The notes: generated by a model not told the origin, from the letters alone. Positions 1 through 5,392 are shown, numbered from the stretch's first letter. The stretch is DNA of 5,392 nucleotides from Candidatus Sulfotelmatobacter sp. (GCA_030037575.1 JASHRB010000236.1:1-5392), one strand, 5' to 3'. Numbers and translations: made by a program.

Positions 1-154
1 CGGACACGCACCGATGATTTTACCAGCAGCCAACATGGGCTTTCAGGGTTGCGCGGCCACCTGGCGCACCCATGGCTTCGCTCAGACAAACATCGAGGCG
101 TGTCGAATGTTTCCGGTTTGGGATGGCATTAGCCTCCGCTGAACGAGGTTCACC
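1..154. other. Left-edge segment with no supported gene
   Basis: Two + frames stay open from the window edge to about 132 and 143, and one - frame is also open. None of the translations has a recognisable motif, hydrophobic pattern or start with a ribosome binding site. I see no convincing -35/-10 pair. The last part, 145-148 (GAGG), is the ribosome binding site of the damaged gene that starts at 155. The rest may be its upstream region or the end of an unseen neighbour. Confidence 0.5.
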
Positions 155-564
155 ATGACGACGAGCGCAACTTCTGCGCGAAGTCACTCAACAACAGTGG
201 CCCACCAACCGCAGGCGGCAAATGGTCTGGCAATGGTGCGGGTTACGAGCGGCGCGATGTTCATATGGGTCTTTTCGAGAATCTGGGGAAAGGTCTCTGC
301 ACACTGGTGGATTATCCGGGTCTGATCAACTACTGCATCAAGGCGAGCCACTTCCCCCGGCTGCCTGGAAGGCGGTGATGGCCTGGCGGCAAACCACACC
401 GCGATGGCGGTTCCTATGCGGACCGTGACCCAGATTTCTCTGGGTGTCCCGCTGGTCATCGGTCTGCTTACCTGGCCACATTTGTGGTTTTTCTCTATCT
501 CGGCAGCTTTTGGATTTCGGAGCAGGGCACGGCTCGGTCGGGCGAGACCTTCGAGAAGAACTAG
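155..564 (+). pseudogene. DoxX/DoxD-like membrane protein, broken by several frameshifts
   Basis: DoxX/DoxD-type proteins are small four-helix inner-membrane proteins; DoxD is the small subunit of thiosulfate:quinone oxidoreductase, while most DoxX relatives have no proven role. The match is assembled from pieces in successive frames. 155-274 gives 40 residues ending in GAMFIWVF. 277-357 gives ENLGKG, then GLINYCIKASHFP. 360-383 gives AAWKAVMA. 383-478 gives LAANHTAMAVPM, then ISLGVPLVIGLLTWP. 481-564 gives FLYLGSFWISEQGTA and stops at TAG 562-564. Joined, these follow the order I recall for acidobacterial DoxX-like proteins (WVFFENLGKG, GLINYYI, AAWKAVM, EISLG..L..GLLTRP, FL.LGSLWISEWGTAW). 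Every junction is a -1 shift; the first is explained by one T missing from a run at 272-275, the third by one C missing at 382-383. The last helix and tail expected after WGTAW are missing. The start ATG at 155 has GAGG six bases upstream. Recognition is from memory of the family; the exact subfamily is uncertain. Confidence 0.75.
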
Positions 565-1403
565 CTGGCTTTGATGGAATTGTCGGAGACGCGGATGGAG
601 AAGTTTACCGTGACCTGGCACTTCGTCTCGACCGGCCGGCCGTTCTGCAGATAAGGCTTGAAACGCCACTCGCGCACGGCCTGCTGTGCCGCCGCACTGA
701 GGATTGCCGGACCGCTCAGAACCCGCAGGCCCTCAATGGAGCCGTCGGTTGAAATCACGGCTTCCAGTACCACCGAACCCTGCACTCTCGAATGCTGGCT
801 GAGGACCGGATACGCGGCATTGATGCTCTGCCGAAGTTCCGGAGTGCCGACCGCCAGGCGCTCATGCTCGGCGGCATTAGAAGAGACGCTGGCTGCCGAA
901 GCGGCCAGGGTCGCGCGACTGGAATCGCCGGTGATTTCGGCCACAGTGGCGTTGCTTCCGGGATGAAGCACGCTGTGCTTATCGCCCGCCACAACTTCCA
1001 CATCCAGCGGAGGCAACGCGACGCGATTCGTCGCCACCACGGGCTGGTCAGACTCCGTCGAATCTTGCACGAAAGCTTTGGCAGCTGCGGTAGGAATGAG
1101 AGTTTTCTGGGCGTGGCGGCTGCCTGCGCTTACCCAGCGAACGGCAGTTGGCTCCGTGGTTTTTGCGGCAACGGCAGCGGCCTTGCTGTTGGAAATGGTT
1201 TCCGCAGCGGTTGCGTCGGAATCGGCGGCCTCGTCGGATCCGAACCAGAAGTCGCTGTTTCTCATGACCACGAATGCAAGCACTACCAGCAGAAGCGCGA
1301 GCGCGATCAGAAGATGGCGGGATTGCCGATCGGGGGGAGCAGAGCTATGCTTGGGCTGCCTCTCCTGGCTCAGTTCCGGCAATCTCAATCTTTCGGTCGC
1401 CAT
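561..1403 (-). CDS. TonB-like energy transducer (C-terminal TonB domain)
   Basis: This 280-residue protein has a cytoplasmic Arg/Lys/Glu-rich N-terminus (about 1-29), one membrane segment (about 30-47, LLIALALLLVVLAFVV), a long low-complexity periplasmic linker (about 50-190), and a TonB C-terminal domain (about 197-271). That domain shows YPVLSQHSRVQGSVVLEAVI, DGSIEGLRVLSGP, AVREWRFKP and a final VTVNFSI. In the family, this domain contacts TonB-dependent outer-membrane receptors and passes on energy from ExbB/ExbD. Neither a receptor nor ExbBD is present here. The linker is rich in Ala, Ser and Thr rather than the Pro/Lys repeats of classical TonB, as in many small acidobacterial TonB-domain proteins. 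I chose the ATG at 1401-1403 because GGAG lies five bases upstream; a longer reading frame begins at 1481 but adds 26 residues that look unrelated. It converges on the DoxX-like remnant, with stop codons overlapping in CTAG 561-564. Confidence 0.88.
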   Translation of the reverse strand: MATERLRLPELSQERQPKHSSAPPDRQSRHLLIALALLLVVLAFVVMRNSDFWFGSDEAADSDATAAETISNSKAAAVAAKTTEPTAVRWVSAGSRHAQKTLIPTAAAKAFVQDSTESDQPVVATNRVALPPLDVEVVAGDKHSVLHPGSNATVAEITGDSSRATLAASAASVSSNAAEHERLAVGTPELRQSINAAYPVLSQHSRVQGSVVLEAVISTDGSIEGLRVLSGPAILSAAAQQAVREWRFKPYLQNGRPVETKCQVTVNFSIRVSDNSIKAS

Positions 1404-1611
1404 TGCATCTCCGCGGGAAACTTTAGTAACCTCGCCCCGCACCGCTATCCTCACTCTTCTCGTCCCCGTTGACAATGGCACGATAAGGCAACGGCTGGCC
1501 CGAAGGTGCTATGGGGGAACCAAAATGGGAACTATTCTGGCTGGATTGACTCGCAATCAGCCCGCAAGGCGGGACTTAGCCCCAGCCCGCGGTTTAACGA
1601 TATTTTGCCGG
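1404..1611. other. Intergenic region between GNAT and TonB-like genes
   Basis: This 208-bp gap holds the TonB-like ribosome binding site at its left end and a small GC-rich hairpin (1561-1565 pairing with 1569-1573) 39 bases beyond the GNAT stop codon. The hairpin is not followed by a T-run on the minus strand. TTGTCA at 1470-1475 on the minus strand could be a -35 for the TonB-like gene, but the sequence 17 bases on (GAGGAT) is a poor -10. No small gene is supported. Confidence 0.4.
1409..1412 (-). promoter_or_regulatory. Ribosome binding site deciding the TonB-like start
   Basis: GGAG on the minus strand, with a five-base spacer before the ATG at 1401-1403. It favours this start over the in-frame start at 1481, whose extra residues precede the normal charged N-terminus and membrane anchor. 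Confidence 0.6.
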
Positions 1612-2088
1612 TCAAGCCAGCGGTTTCGACATTCTTAGCAGATGGCAGGGCAGTTTGGGAGGGTGTTGATCTTCGGGAAATGGCAAAGTGCCGTTCACCA
1701 CGTATCCGCGCCGCGCGTAGAATCCAGGCAATTCTTTGCCTAGGTTGACGATGGTGAGATCCATGAAAGCACAGCCGGCCAAGCGGCAATATTCTTCGGC
1801 GGCACGAATCAGGCTTGACCCCGTGCCCGCGCGCTGTAGCCTGGGATCGACAGCCAATAAGCCGAAATATCCGCGCTCGCCGCGCAATTCCACATAGACG
1901 CACGCCACCAGTTTGCCCTCTCGTTCGGCGAGCAGGAACTTACCTTTCTGCATGAGCGCCCGAACTTTCTCCGGATTGGTGCGGTCACCATCCGTGAAGA
2001 AGCGCTCCGGATGGAACGCGTCATTCACTGGGCGGGCGATGTTGTCGGCGTCTGCGGCTTCAGCGTTGCGCCTTGCGATCGGATCCAT
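1612..2088 (-). CDS. GNAT-family N-acetyltransferase
   Basis: This 158-residue protein has the length and layout of a single-domain Gcn5-related acetyltransferase, which moves an acetyl group from acetyl-CoA to an amine. The N-terminal strand and helix fit the family (ARRNAEAADADNIARPVNDAF, about 5-25), followed by a loop with FFTDGDRT. The core is motif A at about 74-99: YFGLLAVDPRLQRAGTG, whose Q85-R-A-G-T-G90 is the acetyl-CoA pyrophosphate-binding Q/RxxGxG/A signature. Motif B follows at about 113-129 with N115 and the typical LPGFYARRGY. Substrate cannot be read from the sequence. I chose ATG 2086-2088; a TTG one codon upstream (2089-2091) is equally possible, because the GAGG at 2099-2102 lies seven bases from TTG and ten from ATG. 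The gene upstream ends in a terminator, so this one probably has its own promoter in 2089-2145. Confidence 0.9.
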   Translation of the reverse strand: MDPIARRNAEAADADNIARPVNDAFHPERFFTDGDRTNPEKVRALMQKGKFLLAEREGKLVACVYVELRGERGYFGLLAVDPRLQRAGTGSSLIRAAEEYCRLAGCAFMDLTIVNLGKELPGFYARRGYVVNGTLPFPEDQHPPKLPCHLLRMSKPLA

Positions 2089-2145
2089 CAACCCTGTTCC
2101 TCGGCCCTTTGAATCTTACGGCACGCCAAGCGAGCCGGTTTGCAG

Positions 2146-2180
2146 AAAAGCGGAGGCCGCCAACCGGGTGGCCTCCGCTT
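2146..2180 (-). terminator. Rho-independent terminator of the TIGR03118-family gene
   Basis: A perfect 11-bp inverted repeat (2148-2158 pairs with 2170-2180) encloses an 11-base loop. On the minus strand the GC-rich stem runs into TTTT (2146-2149) followed by CTGC. It begins 30 bases after the stop codon at 2210-2212, in the right orientation to end that transcript before the GNAT gene. The + strand side has only TT followed by CAG, so it is not clearly bidirectional. Confidence 0.85.
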
Positions 2181-2209
2181 CAGCAATCACCTCTTTTCGA
2201 CGAATGAAT

Positions 2210-3229
2210 CTACCGAGAGTTAATCACGCCGAACCGACCCAAGGAGTCGTTCGGGCCGGCGGTAAAGAACAACTGGTTTGTCGCCCCGTTCTCCGAGGTT
2301 CCACCACCGAATACGATTCCCCAGATGCCATTGATGGTCAGCGGTTTGTTGGCGGGGGTCATTATCGTACCCACCAGCTTGCCGGTCGTCGTGTTGAAAC
2401 CGTTGATCGTGCCCTTGGTCACGTTGTTCGTCACCAGCAGGGTTTTGCTCAGCTTGCCGAAATTTGCCGGCGCCAGCGCCATGCCCCAGGGTTGGTTGAG
2501 CGGCTTGCCCACCACCAGATGTTTCTCCAGCCTTCCACTCTCGGTGAAGACATCAATTGCTCCGTTGGGAGGACCGTTGGTGGCGGCATACGCAACCAGC
2601 ACATGGTTGTCGATATCCCGGATTCCGAAGGGTGCAAAGCCGGCGGGAACGCACGGATCGGTGAACGAATTTATCAGGTTAAAACTCCCGTCGTAGACAT
2701 CAACTTTGTTGTTGGCGAAATCCGCCGCAAAAAGCATGTTGCCCGACGGATGGTGGGTGATGGCTAATCCCGTGTAGGAAGCGCCTGCGGCGGTTACCGC
2801 AATCAAAGAGGAGCTGGAGTTGAAAGGTGACCAGCCTTGGATGGTGCCGTCTAATGTGGCAAACAGAAAGACTCACACCCAGCTATCAATGGTGAACTGA
2901 CTCGAAGCGTTGTAAACGATTCCCGTGGGCGATCCTGGCCCGGAGCCGCTGGCGGAAGGAACAACCACTTGCAAGGTTTGCGGCTGGCCTTGCGCATCGT
3001 ACAGGGTTGACCAGCCGTCGGCCTCATCGCTGATCCAGAATGGACCGGACGGGCCGTACGCAATTCCCCAGGCGTTCTGCAGAAGACGATCGGTGTAGGT
3101 TGCCTTGCCGGAAACGTTGGAGGTTAGATAGGTGGCAGAATATTGAGCGAAAGCCGAGCTGGAAACCAGAACCAACGCCAACCCGAGCAACATGAAAAAG
3201 AAGCGGTTGCGGCCCAGCAAAAGCTGCAT
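2210..3229 (-). pseudogene. Secreted TIGR03118-family protein interrupted by an in-frame TGA
   Basis: The frame runs for 339 codons before the final stop, and one TGA at 2873-2875 (codon 119) is the only interruption; both halves are in the same frame. Residues 1-28 form a signal peptide (Arg-8, a hydrophobic core FFMLLGLALVLV, then SSSAFA before Gln-29), so the product would be exported. The mature part fits TIGR03118, a propeller-like family of unknown function: NAWGIAYGPSGPFWISDEADG and GSPTGIVYNASSQF before the stop; FATLDGTIQGW, YTGLAI, AADFANNKVDVYDGSF, FTDPCVPAGFAPFGI, PWGMALAPANFG and GIWGIVFGGG after it. The length is normal for the family, so nothing large is missing. I chose ATG 3227-3229 because AAGGAG (3237-3242) is seven bases from it but only one base from the ATG at 3233-3235. 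Without readthrough the product would be a 118-residue fragment. A sequencing error is also possible. Confidence 0.85.
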
Positions 3230-3236
3230 GTGCATT

Positions 3237-3242
3237 CTCCTT
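3237..3242 (-). promoter_or_regulatory. Ribosome binding site deciding the TIGR03118-family start
   Basis: AAGGAG on the minus strand lies seven bases before ATG 3227-3229 and one base before ATG 3233-3235. The downstream ATG is therefore the likely start, which also gives a cleaner signal peptide. Confidence 0.75.
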
Positions 3243-3335
3243 GATGAAATATTCCGACCCTGTTCAGTTTTCTGTGAGCATTCCGTTCGGGAAAGTCCCG
3301 AATCGACGCCATACTAGGCGGCGCGCTGTGAGGGT

Positions 3336-3379
3336 TTGTCAGGGAATTGTCATCGATTTGCACAATTCTTGTCACCCTG
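3336..3379. promoter_or_regulatory. 11-bp-phased TTGTCA array, PHO-box-like
   Basis: On the + strand TTGTCA occurs at 3336, 3347 and 3369, and the unit in register between them, at 3358, begins TTGCAC. Four units therefore follow each other with an exact 11-bp period. PhoB-family response regulators bind direct repeats of a CTGTCAT-like heptamer with this same 11-bp spacing (for example the E. coli phoA box). The same stretch also contains a 7-bp inverted repeat (GAATTGT 3344-3350, ACAATTC 3362-3368). It lies about 107 bp upstream of the secreted gene. However, TTGTCA reads on the + strand, opposite to that gene, and no good -10 follows on either strand. The regulator is inferred, not shown. 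Confidence 0.4.
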
Positions 3380-3422
3380 GCGTGGTGCGTCGCGAAGAAT
3401 TAAACAAGGCGCAGACCGCGGC

Positions 3423-3454
3423 TTTTACGCGAATAAGATTTTCACGCGAAATAA
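3423..3454. repeat. Imperfect short direct repeat, ACGCGAA core
   Basis: TTTTACGCGAATAA (3423-3436) is followed after two bases by TTTTCACGCGAAATAA (3439-3454). The copies differ by two inserted bases and are 16 bp apart. They lie in the AT-rich part of the gap between the membrane protein and the TIGR03118-family gene. They could be a pair of operator half-sites, but I cannot name a protein that would bind them. Confidence 0.4.
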
Positions 3455-3485
3455 AAAGGCGTTCTGGTTTTGCCGGAAGGCCAGA
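3453..3485 (-). terminator. Possible terminator of the protease/membrane-protein operon
   Basis: On the minus strand a short imperfect stem (TCTGG at 3481-3485 with CCAGA at 3463-3467, plus an inner CC/GG pair) is followed within a few bases by TTTTT (3453-3457) and more A/T. The stem is weak and the T-run is offset, so this is only a candidate. A tighter hairpin (3506-3510 with 3514-3518) lies just after the stop codon but lacks a T-run. Confidence 0.35.
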
Positions 3486-3527
3486 GGAAAGATTTTCTTG
3501 GCCTCGCCGCTTGGCGGCAATTGCGTT

Positions 3528-4253
3528 TTATATTCCTGCATTCGCTGCTCTCGACATTGCCGGGGCGCTCAACCCTGCCCCTGCCTTGCCAAAATACAGG
3601 CCATACGAGCGATAAACACCATACATGACCGGGAAGGCCAGCAAGGCGGCTGGCCAGCCCAAATGGCGGCCGGTCACGTTCACCATCGAGGTCATTCCCG
3701 CGCTCAAGACGAAATAGGGGAACGACAGTTGCGCGATGCCCAGCCAAACCCGGCGAAGGGCCGCGCCCTCCGCGAGTTTGATGATGCCGGCCACCGGCGC
3801 TGTCTGTCCCAAAAAGAACGCAGCCGTTGCCGACGCCAACGTGACAGATTCTGAGAGCCACGCCTTTCCTGGCCAACTGGCATTCCAGATCAGGTTTGCC
3901 ACGCTGGTAGCAAATGCCATCATGCTGACGTTGAAAAGCATCTGTTGCGGTTTAAATTTGCTGTCGAACTTGGGCCAGCACTGCACCATTGCCGCAATAC
4001 AGGCAATCACGATTGCTTCGAGCGCACTCAAGTTCACAACCGCCATCAACAGGAACGGCAGGTTGACTGACATATTCCCATCGATGCCGGGCAGCTTCAC
4101 TTTCAGGCGCGAAGTTACAGCTGCCAGCGCCAGCAGCGTCAGACCGTAGGACGCGTGCAGGGTGTGGCTTGCAAAGCTGGCATATAGCGAGCTCGCCATC
4201 GCCGCCAGGACCGTCAGTGCGATGAACATTTGTGTTTGCCGTGTGCGTTTCAT
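3528..4253 (-). CDS. Polytopic membrane protein, sensor-domain-like without an output domain
   Basis: This 241-residue inner-membrane protein has about seven or eight hydrophobic segments (roughly 9-27, 36-47, 63-75, 78-92, 104-124, 135-155, 171-190, 199-215) with short charged loops. Readable features are LPGIDGNMSVNLPFLL (54-69), SALEA (76-80), a polar loop QCWPKFDSKFKPQQ (91-104) leading to FNVSMMAFA, and a C-terminal VYRSYGLYFGK (213-223). This resembles, from memory, the membrane-spanning N-terminal domains of acidobacterial HD-GYP or GGDEF signalling proteins, where the YRSYxLY segment leads into the catalytic domain. Here only about 18 residues follow and there is no enzymatic domain. 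I cannot assign a function. The start ATG 4251-4253 has a near-perfect Shine-Dalgarno; a longer frame from 4295 would overlap the protease gene. It begins 31 bp after the protease stop, in the same direction, so co-transcription is likely. Confidence 0.8.
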   Translation of the reverse strand: MKRTRQTQMFIALTVLAAMASSLYASFASHTLHASYGLTLLALAAVTSRLKVKLPGIDGNMSVNLPFLLMAVVNLSALEAIVIACIAAMVQCWPKFDSKFKPQQMLFNVSMMAFATSVANLIWNASWPGKAWLSESVTLASATAAFFLGQTAPVAGIIKLAEGAALRRVWLGIAQLSFPYFVLSAGMTSMVNVTGRHLGWPAALLAFPVMYGVYRSYGLYFGKAGAGLSAPAMSRAANAGI

Positions 4254-4258
4254 GGGTT

Positions 4259-4266
4259 CCTCCTTT
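4259..4266 (-). promoter_or_regulatory. Strong ribosome binding site of the membrane protein
   Basis: AAAGGAGG on the minus strand, five bases before ATG 4251-4253. It fixes the start and rules out the longer in-frame reading from 4295, which would overlap the end of the protease gene. Confidence 0.85.
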
Positions 4267-4284
4267 CTGAATCGTTTTGCACGG

Positions 4285-5392
4285 CTATTGTTCATCGTCT
4301 CCAGCGTCAGAGAATGCAGCGTCCGCAGTACTGTCCACGGATGCGCCCCAAACCACGCTCTGCGCGGTGGTTGCCGTCCCGGTGCTCGAACCCCAGACCA
4401 CGCTAAAGGCCTCCAACACGTTGCTGTTCCAGGGCAGCGAGCTGCCCCATATCACGGACATGCCGTTCACTTCCGCGGCGCCCCAAACCACCGAGCTGCT
4501 CCAGACCACGGAGCTGCCCCAAACCACCGAGTTCGTCGACTCGCTTGAGCTTCCATTTACCAGCGTAATAACGCCGGTCGACGGATTATAAACCGCGGTG
4601 GGCGAGAGAGCCGATCCGACCGTTGCCGGAGCCAGAGCGGTGCTTGTCATCGCAGTCGTAATATCCAGCAGTCCAGATCCAACCGAGAAGAGATCGTAGG
4701 TGTCGATGAAAGTCTGCAGCAGGTGCGGCACATAGGCTGAAGTTGAAGTTAGCCCCTGCTTGTAGGTGCTCACCATCAACCGCGCCTTCACCTGATCCGG
4801 AGTAAGCGAGCTTTGCTGCTGCAGCATCAAAGCTGCCGCACCGGCAACGGCCGGGGTGGCCATGCTGGTACCGCTCAAGGTGAAGTAGTCATTGTTGCCG
4901 TTGTTCCCGGTCACGAGCTCAGCCGGATAATCCTCTTCCAGCGTTGCCCCCGGTGCCGCAAGCGAAACTACATCGTTGCCCGGAGCGACCATGTCCGGCT
5001 TGGCGATGTGATCGTAGGTCGTTGGACCCTTTGAACTGTAACTTGCCAACGTTTCCGCCGAAGGGGAAGACGAGCCGTTATCTTTGGTCGCGCCCACGGT
5101 CAGTACATAGGGATCGTTGCCCGGCGCGGTGATGGTTCCGAAACCGTTGCTGCCATCTATGCTCAAGCGGCCATAGTTTCCAGCAGCCACGACTACCAGG
5201 ATTCCAGACTTCCACGCCGACTCGACAGCCTGGCAGAGAGGATCCTCCGTGTAGCTTTCGTAGATTCCGCGGCCGAGAGAAAGATTGATGATGCGGATGT
5301 TGTAGGTGCTTTGCAGCGCGATCGCTTCCTGGATGCCGGCGATGACGGTGCTGTCTGTGCCGGCGCCATTCTCGTCGAGCACACGCAGGTCG
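4285..5392 (-). CDS. Subtilisin-like serine protease (S8 family), 5' end outside the window
   Basis: The reading frame enters from the right edge (first full codon 5389-5391, giving DLRVLDENGAG) and ends at TAG 4285-4287, so 368 residues of the C-terminal part are seen. The catalytic Asp and His lie outside. Visible are IINLSLG, VVVAAGN with the oxyanion-hole Asn at 5176-5178, a TVGATKDNG strand, YSSKGPT, KPDMVAPG, and the catalytic Ser in LSGTSMATPAVAGAAALM (Ser codon 4864-4866). Thus the visible half of the active site is intact. After the catalytic domain come about 90 residues of Ser/Thr/Ala-rich tail with Trp-rich hexad repeats and an acidic end (DAGDDEQ). No sorting motif or membrane anchor is seen at the C-terminus. 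S8 enzymes of this kind are normally exported; the signal peptide would be outside the window. The membrane protein gene follows after 31 bp. A GTG at 5380-5382 is not the start, since the domain clearly continues upstream. Confidence 0.95.
   Translation of the reverse strand, partial: DLRVLDENGAGTDSTVIAGIQEAIALQSTYNIRIINLSLGRGIYESYTEDPLCQAVESAWKSGILVVVAAGNYGRLSIDGSNGFGTITAPGNDPYVLTVGATKDNGSSSPSAETLASYSSKGPTTYDHIAKPDMVAPGNDVVSLAAPGATLEEDYPAELVTGNNGNNDYFTLSGTSMATPAVAGAAALMLQQQSSLTPDQVKARLMVSTYKQGLTSTSAYVPHLLQTFIDTYDLFSVGSGLLDITTAMTSTALAPATVGSALSPTAVYNPSTGVITLVNGSSSESTNSVVWGSSVVWSSSVVWGAAEVNGMSVIWGSSLPWNSNVLEAFSVVWGSSTGTATTAQSVVWGASVDSTADAAFSDAGDDEQ
4387..4530 (-). repeat. Eight in-register SVVWGS-type hexad repeats in the protease tail
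   Basis: From 4530 down to 4387 the protein consists of eight 6-residue units (8 x 18 bp). Units 1-3, 5 and 8 are close to SVVWGS. Unit 6 keeps the Trp (SLPWNS). Units 4 (AEVNGM) and 7 (NVLEAF) keep the spacing but have lost the Trp. One further copy, SVVWGA (4342-4359), stands alone nine residues out of contact with the array. Related Trp-Gly repeats occur in other acidobacterial subtilases as I recall; their function is not known to me. A role as a surface-binding or stacked beta structure is only a guess. Confidence 0.85.

Noticed and set aside
184..669. Open frame of 161 codons on the minus strand over the left end
   Set aside because: It runs antisense to the DoxX-like remnant and overlaps the end of the TonB-like gene. 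The translation has no recognisable motif or hydrophobic pattern, and no ribosome binding site supports its start.
1469..1474. Perfect TTGACA on the + strand as a promoter
   Set aside because: No acceptable -10 lies 16-18 bases downstream, and there is no + strand gene for it to serve.
1561..1573. Hairpin downstream of the GNAT gene as a terminator
   Set aside because: The stem is only five pairs with a three-base loop and no T-run follows on the minus strand; too weak to call.
792..1638. Long + strand open frames over the TonB-like gene
   Set aside because: They are antisense frames of a high-GC gene with clear domain structure on the other strand; their translations are Arg/Gly/Ser-rich with no family features.
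1913..2767. Open frame of 284 codons on the + strand
   Set aside because: It crosses the GNAT gene, the terminator and the TIGR03118-family gene, all supported on the minus strand. The translation has no coherent domain.
2873..2875. Selenocysteine at the in-frame TGA
   Set aside because: No stable hairpin of the bacterial SECIS type is apparent just after the TGA, the position is not a redox Cys that I know of in this family, and no selenoprotein context is present.
4162..4591. + strand open frames with Pro/His or Thr/Pro repeats
   Set aside because: The apparent repeats are the antisense of the protease's Trp hexad repeat and carry no independent evidence for coding.
4285..5382. GTG at 5380-5382 as the start of the protease
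   Set aside because: The frame stays open to the window edge and the residues before the GTG (DLR) continue the conserved subtilase strand; the Asp and His parts of the active site must lie upstream.

Overview
The window most likely comes from an acidobacterium (Acidobacteriota, Terriglobia-like). The evidence is the combination of a subtilase ending in Trp-Gly hexad repeats, a secreted TIGR03118-family protein, a small stand-alone TonB-domain protein, and a membrane protein resembling the N-terminal sensory domains of acidobacterial signalling enzymes. This assignment rests on recognising families by eye; no search was run. There are no rRNA or tRNA genes, CRISPR arrays, transposases or phage genes.

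Layout from left to right. Positions 1-154 hold no supported gene. Positions 155-564 (+) hold a DoxX/DoxD-like membrane protein gene that is not visible as one ORF: it is spread over three frames and can be followed through four successive -1 frameshifts. It ends tail to tail with a TonB-like protein (561-1403, -), and the two stop codons share one CTAG. A 208-bp gap follows, then a GNAT acetyltransferase (1612-2088, -). A clear intrinsic terminator (2146-2180) separates it from a secreted TIGR03118-family gene (2210-3229, -), which is broken by one in-frame TGA. The 298-bp gap upstream of that gene carries an 11-bp-phased TTGTCA array that looks like a PHO box, a second direct repeat, and a possible terminator for the next gene. 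A polytopic membrane protein (3528-4253, -) and the C-terminal two-thirds or so of a subtilisin-like protease (4285 to beyond 5392, -) complete the window. These last two are 31 bp apart and probably form an operon.

There is no single obvious pathway. Most products belong to the cell envelope or the outside of the cell: a protease, a sensor-like membrane protein, a secreted propeller-like protein, a TonB-type transducer and a DoxX-type membrane protein. Two of the six genes are damaged, so either this stretch is decaying or the sequence has local errors. The points most worth checking are the hidden frameshifted DoxX gene, the in-frame TGA, the Trp hexad repeat in the protease, the phased TTGTCA array, and the membrane sensor domain that lacks an output domain.
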